Source: CAYQEC01 sp964569015 (lineage in GTDB: Bacteria; Actinomycetota; Acidimicrobiia; Spongiisociales; UBA5794). Taken from it: 18,504 nucleotides of DNA. Below are positions 13,184 to 18,504 of the stretch, piece by piece. Both the position numbers and the translations under genes were made by a program. Below the pieces are notes generated by a model that was not told where the DNA came from, did not search any database, and saw nothing but the letters and a program-made list of their open reading frames with translations. The stretch spans positions 1 to 18,504 of the forward strand of contig CAZMSN010000038.1 of NCBI GenBank assembly GCA_964569015.1, in the 5' to 3' direction. Position 1 is the stretch's first letter. Each line of letters starts with the position of its first letter.

Positions 13184-14365
13184 ATGCCGCTCCCCACAGG
13201 ACCAAAGCGTCGCTACCTCGTCGACGGCACGGTGGCCGTCGGCCTGGCCGTCCTGGTCCTCAGCGGCCTGACCTCCTACTCGGAGGCGTACCTCGCCGAG
13301 GCCGCCCGCCGCCCTGATGCATGGCTCACCGTCCTACTGCTCCTCCAAACCCTCCCACTCGCGCTACGACGGCGCTTCCCCACGTCGATCCTGGCCACGG
13401 TGCAGCTCGCCTGGATGGTGGAAGTCGCCCTGGAGTACCCGGGCACGCTGTCCATCTTCGGCATCGGGGTGGCGCTGCACGCCGTCGGATCGAACCTCCC
13501 CGCGTCACGATCGAGAATCGTTGCCCTGGTGAGCATCGGCACGCTGTTGCTGTGGACCGGTATCGGGGTCCTCAGCTACGAAGACGTGGGCCCCGACAGC
13601 CTGCTGAGCACCGGCGCGTTCGGCTTGTTCACGTGGCTCCTCGGTCGCGAGGTGTTCCAGCGCCAGCTCCGCACCGAGGAACTGGAACAACGCGCCTACG
13701 CCGCCGAGCGGGATCGCGAAGAACGTGCCGAGCGTGCGGTTCGTGAGGAGCGTATCCGGATCGCCCGAGAACTCCACGATGTCGTGGCGCACCAGATGAC
13801 GGTGATGACGGTCCAGGCGGCGGCCGCCCGCCGCACGCTGCGCCGTGACATCGACAAAGCAGCCGGAGCGCTCGAAGCCGTAGAGCAGGCCGGCCACGAA
13901 GCACTCAACGAGATGCGGCGCCTGCTCGGCCTGCTGCGCACCAGCGAGGTCGAACGGCACACGCCCCAACCTGGACTGGCCCGCATCTCCCAGCTCGTTG
14001 CCCAGCTCGAAGAGGCAGGGCTCTCGGTGGAAGTGATCGTCGAGGGCGAGAAGCGTGAGGTTCCGCCTGGGATCGACCTCAATGCCTTCCGGATCATCCA
14101 GGAATCGCTCACCAACGCCCTCAAGCACGGGGGTCCCGACACCCGAGCCACCGTGCGCCTTGTCTACCGGCCGGAGCACATCACGATCGAGGTCACTGAC
14201 AACGGCCGTGGAGCGGCCGAGGGGCTCGGAGCCGCAGAAGCGAACGGCCAAGGCCTCGTCGGGATGCGCGAGCGCGCTGCCCTGCTCGCCGGCGAGTTCG
14301 CTGCGGGTCCCCGCCGCGGTGGCGGCTACCGGGTCTGGGCGCACCTCCCGCTGGGAACCCGATGA
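13184..14365 (+). CDS. Sensor histidine kinase, NarL-system (HisKA_3) type
   Basis: This 393-residue protein has about four to five hydrophobic segments in the first 155 residues (near 11-30, 48-62, 67-82, 90-104, 113-131 and 140-153). A short coiled coil rich in E and R follows (160-190). The HisKA_3 dimer domain holds ARELHDVVAHQMTVM (194-208), with H198 as the phosphorylated residue. The ATPase domain has QESLTNALKHGG (306-317), DNGRG (339-343) and GLVGMRER (357-364). It phosphorylates itself and passes the phosphate to the LuxR-type regulator whose start overlaps its stop by 4 bases (ATGA). No extracellular sensor domain is visible, so sensing is likely within or near the membrane, as in envelope-stress systems. 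ATG 13184 is chosen because TACGAT precedes it; earlier in-frame starts reach into non-coding sequence. Confidence 0.9.
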   Translation: MPLPTGPKRRYLVDGTVAVGLAVLVLSGLTSYSEAYLAEAARRPDAWLTVLLLLQTLPLALRRRFPTSILATVQLAWMVEVALEYPGTLSIFGIGVALHAVGSNLPASRSRIVALVSIGTLLLWTGIGVLSYEDVGPDSLLSTGAFGLFTWLLGREVFQRQLRTEELEQRAYAAERDREERAERAVREERIRIARELHDVVAHQMTVMTVQAAAARRTLRRDIDKAAGALEAVEQAGHEALNEMRRLLGLLRTSEVERHTPQPGLARISQLVAQLEEAGLSVEVIVEGEKREVPPGIDLNAFRIIQESLTNALKHGGPDTRATVRLVYRPEHITIEVTDNGRGAAEGLGAAEANGQGLVGMRERAALLAGEFAAGPRRGGGYRVWAHLPLGTR

Positions 14366-15045
14366 GTGACCCGATCCGCGTCCTCGTCGTCGATGATCAA
14401 GCCCTGGTGAGGGCGGGCTTCAGCATGATCCTGGAGGCCGAGCCGGACATCGAGGTGGTCGGGGAGGCGGAGAATGGCCTCGCCGCGGTGGCCGAGGCAG
14501 GCCGGCTGCAACCCGACGTGGTCCTGATGGACATCCGAATGCCCGAGATGGACGGCATCTCCGCCACCCGGGCGCTCTGCGGCGGTGAGCAGCGGCACGA
14601 CGAAGGCTGCCCGCGGGTCCTCATCCTGACGACTTTCGATCTCGACGAGTACGTCTATGAGGCGCTGCGTGCCGGGGCCAGTGGCTTCCTGCTCAAGGAC
14701 ACCCCGCCCGATGACCTCGCCGCCGCCATCCGCGTGGTCGCCGGAGGCGACGCCCTCCTCGCCCCCTCGGTCACCAGACGACTGCTCGAGGAGTTCGCCC
14801 GCGCCCGCGCTGACACACAGCCCTCCCCAGAGATCGACCAGCTCACCGAGCGGGAACGCGAGGTGCTCCGGCACCTGGCGCGGGGTATGTCCAACGCCGA
14901 GATGGCCGAGGCCCTCTTCGTGTCGGAGGCCACCGTGAAGACCCACGTCTCACACATCCTCACCAAGCTCGACCTGCGGGACCGGGTCCAGGCGGTGGTG
15001 ATGGCATATGAATCGGGCCTCGTCGTCCCCGGTGACGACGGCTGA
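14362..15045 (+). CDS. Response regulator, NarL/LuxR family
   Basis: This 227-residue protein has a receiver domain with the acidic pair D11/D12, phosphorylation site D57 in LMDIRMPEMDG, T90/T91 and K112 in FLLKD. A LuxR helix-turn-helix follows: LTEREREVLRHLARGMSNAEMAEALFVSEATVKTHVSHILTKL, about 161-203. It is the DNA-binding partner of the kinase encoded just upstream. All key residues are present. Receiver loop residues 73-83 (GGEQRHDEGCP) are longer than in many family members. The ABC exporter genes start 138 bases downstream and are the likely targets, which is inferred from position alone. Confidence 0.93.
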   Translation: MSDPIRVLVVDDQALVRAGFSMILEAEPDIEVVGEAENGLAAVAEAGRLQPDVVLMDIRMPEMDGISATRALCGGEQRHDEGCPRVLILTTFDLDEYVYEALRAGASGFLLKDTPPDDLAAAIRVVAGGDALLAPSVTRRLLEEFARARADTQPSPEIDQLTEREREVLRHLARGMSNAEMAEALFVSEATVKTHVSHILTKLDLRDRVQAVVMAYESGLVVPGDDG

Positions 15046-15144
15046 GAGCTCGTCCCGACGGCCACGACTCGGCGCCCACATCTCATCCCAGCGAACGACG
15101 ATCAAATCGATCCTGCGGCCGACGACGCCAACCGCCCGACCCGA

Positions 15145-15150
15145 TACGTT
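15145..15150 (+). promoter_or_regulatory. Candidate -10 box for the ABC exporter operon
   Basis: TACGTT fits TANNNT and would start a transcript near 15157, about 27 bases before the ATG at 15184. No -35 match is seen, which suits a promoter that needs an activator such as the adjacent regulator. Confidence 0.4.
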
Positions 15151-15166
15151 CACAGTCGACTTGTCC

Positions 15167-15187
15167 ATGAAACGGAGCGAGGGATGA
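15167..15187 (+). other. Six-codon leader frame overlapping the ABC ATPase start
   Basis: ATG 15167 opens a short frame encoding MKRSEG that stops at TGA 15185-15187. This stop overlaps the ATPase start (15184-15186) in an ATGA arrangement. The ATPase ribosome site GGAG (15174-15177) lies inside it, and it has no site of its own. It may be chance. Confidence 0.2.
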
Positions 15188-15936
15188 CCACTGTGAGTCC
15201 AACGGCGTCGGACGGCATCGCGGCGCGGATCGAAAGCGGCGTAAAGATCTACGGTGAGGGCGACGCCATGGTTCATGCCCTCCGCGGCGTTTCGGCCGCG
15301 TTCGAGCGCGGCCGCTTCAGCGCCATCATGGGGCCATCGGGGTCGGGCAAGTCGACCCTGTTGCACTGCATCGCCGGCCTCGACACCCTCACCACCGGAA
15401 GCGTCTACATCGGAGACGTGGAGCTGGGGTCGCTGAGCGACCGCGACCTCACGTTGCTTCGCCGTCGACATGTCGGATTCGTCTTCCAGTCCTTCAACCT
15501 CATCCCGACCCTCAACGCACGGGAGAACATCCTCCTCCCGCTGTCGATCGCAGGCGACAAACCGGACGCCGCCTGGTACGACCAGGTCATCGCCACCGTC
15601 GGGCTCGCCGACCGGCTGAAGCACCGCCCCTCCGAGCTCTCCGGCGGCCAGCAGCAGCGGGTCGCCGCCGCTCGGGCCCTCGTCTCGCGACCCGAGATCG
15701 TGTTCGCCGACGAACCGAGCGGCAATCTCGACTCGAAGTCGAGTGGCGAGTTGCTCAGCTTCATGCGGCGTGCGGTCAAGGAGTTCGGCCAAACCATCGT
15801 GATGGTGACCCACGATCCCATCACCGCCAGCTACGCCGACCGCATCGTGTTCCTCGACGACGGCCAAGTCGTCGACGAGATGCTCGACCCAATCGCCGAC
15901 GCCGTCCTCGATCGCATGAAGAGCTTCGGGGCCTGA
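15184..15936 (+). CDS. ABC transporter ATP-binding protein, LolD/MacB type
   Basis: This 250-residue ATPase has Walker A GPSGSGKS (50-57), Q102 in FVFQSFNLIPTLNARENILLPL, signature LSGGQQQRV (152-160), Walker B IVFADEP (172-178) followed by SGNLDSKS, and switch histidine H210. The FQSFNLIPTL and DEPSGNLD strings are typical of the MacB/LolD/FtsE branch, which uses ATP to drive mechanical change in an FtsX-like permease rather than a classic importer. GGAG lies 6 bases before ATG 15184. The permease gene follows after 4 bases, so the two are surely one operon. The substrate is unknown: peptides, antibiotics, lipoproteins and envelope components are all possible. Confidence 0.93.
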   Translation: MTTVSPTASDGIAARIESGVKIYGEGDAMVHALRGVSAAFERGRFSAIMGPSGSGKSTLLHCIAGLDTLTTGSVYIGDVELGSLSDRDLTLLRRRHVGFVFQSFNLIPTLNARENILLPLSIAGDKPDAAWYDQVIATVGLADRLKHRPSELSGGQQQRVAAARALVSRPEIVFADEPSGNLDSKSSGELLSFMRRAVKEFGQTIVMVTHDPITASYADRIVFLDDGQVVDEMLDPIADAVLDRMKSFGA

Positions 15937-15940
15937 CGCC

Positions 15941-18499
15941 ATGTTGAAGACAACGATCAAGGGGATCTACGCCCACAAGCTCAGACTCGTGCTGACCGCT
16001 CTCTCGGTGATGATCGGCGTTGCCTTCATCGCCGGGACCTACATCTTCACCGACACCATCGACCGCACCTTCGCCGACCTGTTCGAGAACGTGTACGCCG
16101 GACAGGACGTGATCGTGCAGTCGGAGACGGAGTACAGCTCCGGCTACGAGAGCCCGCCTCCCTTCGACGAGAGCATCATCCAGACCGTGCGGGCCGTTCC
16201 CGGCGTAGCGGCCGCAGAGGGTTCCGTCGAGGGATTTGCCGTCATCTACGACAAGGACGGCGACGCCATCGTCCCCATGGGCCCCCCGACGCTCGGCGGC
16301 TCCTGGGTCGACGATGAGCGCTTCGCCGGCAACGCGGAGATGCGGGAGGGACGGGGACCCGAGACACCCGGCGAGGTTGTCATCGATGCCGCCACCGCGG
16401 CCGGCAACGACTTCCACGCCGGCGACCAGGTGACGATTCAGACCGCGGTCGGTGTCGACGAGTACTCCCTGGTCGGCATCGTCGGCTTCGGGGAGACCGA
16501 CAACTTGGCGGGCGCCACCTACGCAGCCTTCGTGATGTCCGAGGCCCAGGAGCTCTTCCATCTCGAGGGCAAGCTGAGCGTCATCGCCGCGATCGGCGAC
16601 GAGGGCGTCACCCCGGACATGTTGCGCGATCGCGTCGCCGCCGCCTTGCCGGAGGGAATCGAGGCCGTCACCGGTGCCGATCAGTCGGCCGAGACCACCG
16701 AACAGCTCTCCGAGGCCCTCGGCTTCCTGCGGACCGCTCTGCTCATCTTCGCCCTGGTGGCGGTGTTCGTCGCCTCGTTCATCATCCAGAACACCTTCCG
16801 GATCATCGTGCGGCAGCGCCAGCGCGAGCTGGCCCTGATGCGGGCCGTCGGGGCCACCGGATCGCAAGTGGTGATGATGGTGGTCTTCGAAGCGGCCCTC
16901 GTCGGCCTGGTTGCCTCGGTGATCGGCATCGCACTCGGGTTCCTCATCGCGATCGGCCTCACCGCGGTCATGGGTGCAATCGGTATCGACATGCCGTCGA
17001 CCGCGGCTCCCCTGGCGAGCCGCACCATCCTGGTGTCGCTGGCGGTAGGCGTGCTCGTGACGGTGGGCGCCGCGGTACTGCCCGCCATTCGTGCCTCGCG
17101 CATCCCGCCGGTAGCCGCCCTCCAGGACACCGACGTCCGGCTGCGGATGTCGCCCCGCAAACGCGTCATCGCCGGATTGGTTTCGCTCCTGATCGGCGGG
17201 ACGCTCATCGTCCTCGGCCTTTTCGCCCGCGCCCAGTTCGGTCCGCTCAACGAGCTGGCTCTGGTGGGCCTCGGGGCGCTCGTCGTCTTCGTGGCGGTGT
17301 CGATGCTCAGCTCGACGGTGGTCAGGCCGATCGCGTCGGTGCTCGGCCTGCCTCTGAAGAAGGTCGACCGTGTCACCGGAGCGCTGGCAGTCGACAATTC
17401 CATCCGTAAGCCGCGGCGCACTGCGACCACAGCTTCGGCCTTGATGATCGGCCTCGCCCTCGTCGCCTTCTTCTTCGTGCTCGGTGACTCGATCAAAGCC
17501 TCGACCGGAGCCGCCATCGAACGCGGGCTCCGGGCCGATTACGTGGTCAGCGTCGACAACTTCGCTGGTGGGTTCAGCACAGAACTCGGAGACACGCTGC
17601 GAGCGACTCCGGAGATCGGTGCCGTCACTGCGTTGCGATACGGATACTTCGGCCGCGATGGCGCAGATGGATTCCTCATGGCCCTCGACGCCGAGACCGC
17701 CGACGAGACGATCTTCCTCGACATTCAGGCGGGCAGCCTCGAGGCGCTGGCCGCCGGGGGCGTGTTCGTGCACGAGAGTGTCGCCGACGAGGAGTCCTGG
17801 AGTGTCGGTGACCGCATCCCGATGGTATTCAGCGCCACCGGGCTCCAGCAGATCGAGATCGTCGGCATCTACGGCGAGCAGAACGTCGTCCAGGCCCCGT
17901 TCCTCCTCGGCATGGACTGCTACCGGGAGAACTACCTGGGCGGAAGCAGCGACACCGACTTCGTCCTAGCGATCAAGGCTGCCGACGGAGTGTCGCCGGA
18001 TGCGGCCCGTGCCGCCGTGGAGGCCGCCGCCGCCGACTATCCGAACGTGACCGTGCGCGATCAGGCGGAGTACCGGGAGTCGCAGGAGGAGCAAGTGAAC
18101 ACAATGCTCGTCATGTTCAACGCTCTGCTCCTCCTCGCCGTCATCATCGCCCTGGTCGGCATTGCCAACACCCTCAGGCTCTCCATCTTCGAGCGAACCC
18201 GCGAGATCGGATTGTTGCGGGCCGTCGGCATGACCCGCTGGCAAGTGCGCCGTATGGTGCTGTGGGAATCGATCATCGTCGCCGTCATCGGTGCCCTACT
18301 CGGCATCGTGGTGGGCTTGGTGTTCGGCGCCGCCGTCACCGCCGCCCTCAGCGGCGAGGGCATCACCGAGCTGTCTGTTCCGATCGCCCAGATCGCGCTC
18401 CTCGTGGTCTTCGGCGGGATCGTGGGCGTGATCGCCTCGGTGTTCCCCGCCCGCAAGGCGGCCCGACTCAACGTACTGGAGGCCATCTCCTACGAGTGA
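15941..18499 (+). CDS. ABC transporter permease, FtsX-like/MacB type, double-module
   Basis: This 852-residue membrane protein has two MacB-type modules. The first has TM1 (about 15-37), an extracellular MacB-PCD domain (38-260) and an FtsX core with helices near 264-286, 311-340 and 362-384. A linker with helices near 408-428 and 438-458 joins the second: a helix at 498-516, a second outside domain (517-720) and helices near 722-743, 775-800 and 815-836. Each core carries the conserved R-x-E-L/I-G/A-L-x-R-A-x-G turn: RQRELALMRAVGATGSQV (293-310) and RTREIGLLRAVGMTRWQV (752-769). Two cores in one chain suggest that it works with two copies of the ATPase as a single permease. This size is usual for actinobacterial exporters of this type. 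The gene is complete, ending at TGA 18497-18499, 5 bases before the window edge. Confidence 0.92.
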   Translation: MLKTTIKGIYAHKLRLVLTALSVMIGVAFIAGTYIFTDTIDRTFADLFENVYAGQDVIVQSETEYSSGYESPPPFDESIIQTVRAVPGVAAAEGSVEGFAVIYDKDGDAIVPMGPPTLGGSWVDDERFAGNAEMREGRGPETPGEVVIDAATAAGNDFHAGDQVTIQTAVGVDEYSLVGIVGFGETDNLAGATYAAFVMSEAQELFHLEGKLSVIAAIGDEGVTPDMLRDRVAAALPEGIEAVTGADQSAETTEQLSEALGFLRTALLIFALVAVFVASFIIQNTFRIIVRQRQRELALMRAVGATGSQVVMMVVFEAALVGLVASVIGIALGFLIAIGLTAVMGAIGIDMPSTAAPLASRTILVSLAVGVLVTVGAAVLPAIRASRIPPVAALQDTDVRLRMSPRKRVIAGLVSLLIGGTLIVLGLFARAQFGPLNELALVGLGALVVFVAVSMLSSTVVRPIASVLGLPLKKVDRVTGALAVDNSIRKPRRTATTASALMIGLALVAFFFVLGDSIKASTGAAIERGLRADYVVSVDNFAGGFSTELGDTLRATPEIGAVTALRYGYFGRDGADGFLMALDAETADETIFLDIQAGSLEALAAGGVFVHESVADEESWSVGDRIPMVFSATGLQQIEIVGIYGEQNVVQAPFLLGMDCYRENYLGGSSDTDFVLAIKAADGVSPDAARAAVEAAAADYPNVTVRDQAEYRESQEEQVNTMLVMFNALLLLAVIIALVGIANTLRLSIFERTREIGLLRAVGMTRWQVRRMVLWESIIVAVIGALLGIVVGLVFGAAVTAALSGEGITELSVPIAQIALLVVFGGIVGVIASVFPARKAARLNVLEAISYE

Positions 18500-18504
18500 C
18501 ACGG

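Noticed and set aside
15821..17773. A 650-residue open frame on the minus strand opposite the exporter permease.
   Set aside because: It is rich in D, E, H, R and G without any domain, and it mirrors the codon bias of the permease gene.

Overview
The window is 18.5 kb of high-G+C DNA (about two thirds G+C by eye), densely coded, with many GTG starts, TANNNT-type -10 boxes and 4-bp ATGA/GTGA gene overlaps. It looks chromosomal and actinobacterial. A one-piece (homodimeric) AceE-type pyruvate dehydrogenase E1, two probable coenzyme F420 enzymes, a cysteine-bearing SLH-like repeat and a GNAT/acyl-CoA synthetase fusion all fit Actinobacteria, perhaps an Acidimicrobiia-like lineage. That last placement is inference. 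I saw no insertion sequence, phage gene, CRISPR array, rRNA or tRNA.

Layout. Positions 1-545 hold the 3' end of a surface protein: the end of an SLH-like repeat fused to an L,D-transpeptidase. A small HU-type nucleoid protein follows (780-1073) and ends at a strong hairpin that probably serves both converging transcripts. On the minus strand lie a YqeG-like HAD phosphatase (1177-1857) and an Rrf2 regulator with an IscR-like Cys/His cluster (1887-2321). Divergent from the regulator is a plus-strand run: aceE (2434-5124), the FetA/FetB-type ABC pair (5171-6642), an F420-dependent luciferase-like oxidoreductase (6685-7542) and a 906-residue GNAT/ADP-forming acyl-CoA synthetase fusion (7625-10345). 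Three minus-strand genes follow: a small F420/deazaflavin-type reductase (10366-10731), a SpoU/TrmH RNA methyltransferase (11060-11680) and a UgpC/MalK-type ATPase with no partner permease here (11706-12896). The right end is a plus-strand block: a NarL-type histidine kinase and response regulator (13184-15045), then a LolD/MacB-type ABC ATPase and its 852-residue FtsX-like permease (15184-18499).

How the genes may work together. The Fe-S-type Rrf2 regulator, aceE and the FetAB-like pair suggest iron- or redox-linked control of pyruvate oxidation and metal export. The fusion protein, which may make or use acetyl-CoA, sits close downstream. The kinase/regulator pair probably controls the adjacent exporter in response to an envelope signal.

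The most unusual non-coding signal is at about 10761-10890. Its plus strand can be laid out like the c-di-AMP (ydaO-yuaA) riboswitch, with two stems, a GCCCGAA segment, AGCTAACC and a closing GGAGGC. No convincing gene lies downstream on that strand. This is a by-eye match and needs a covariance-model search.
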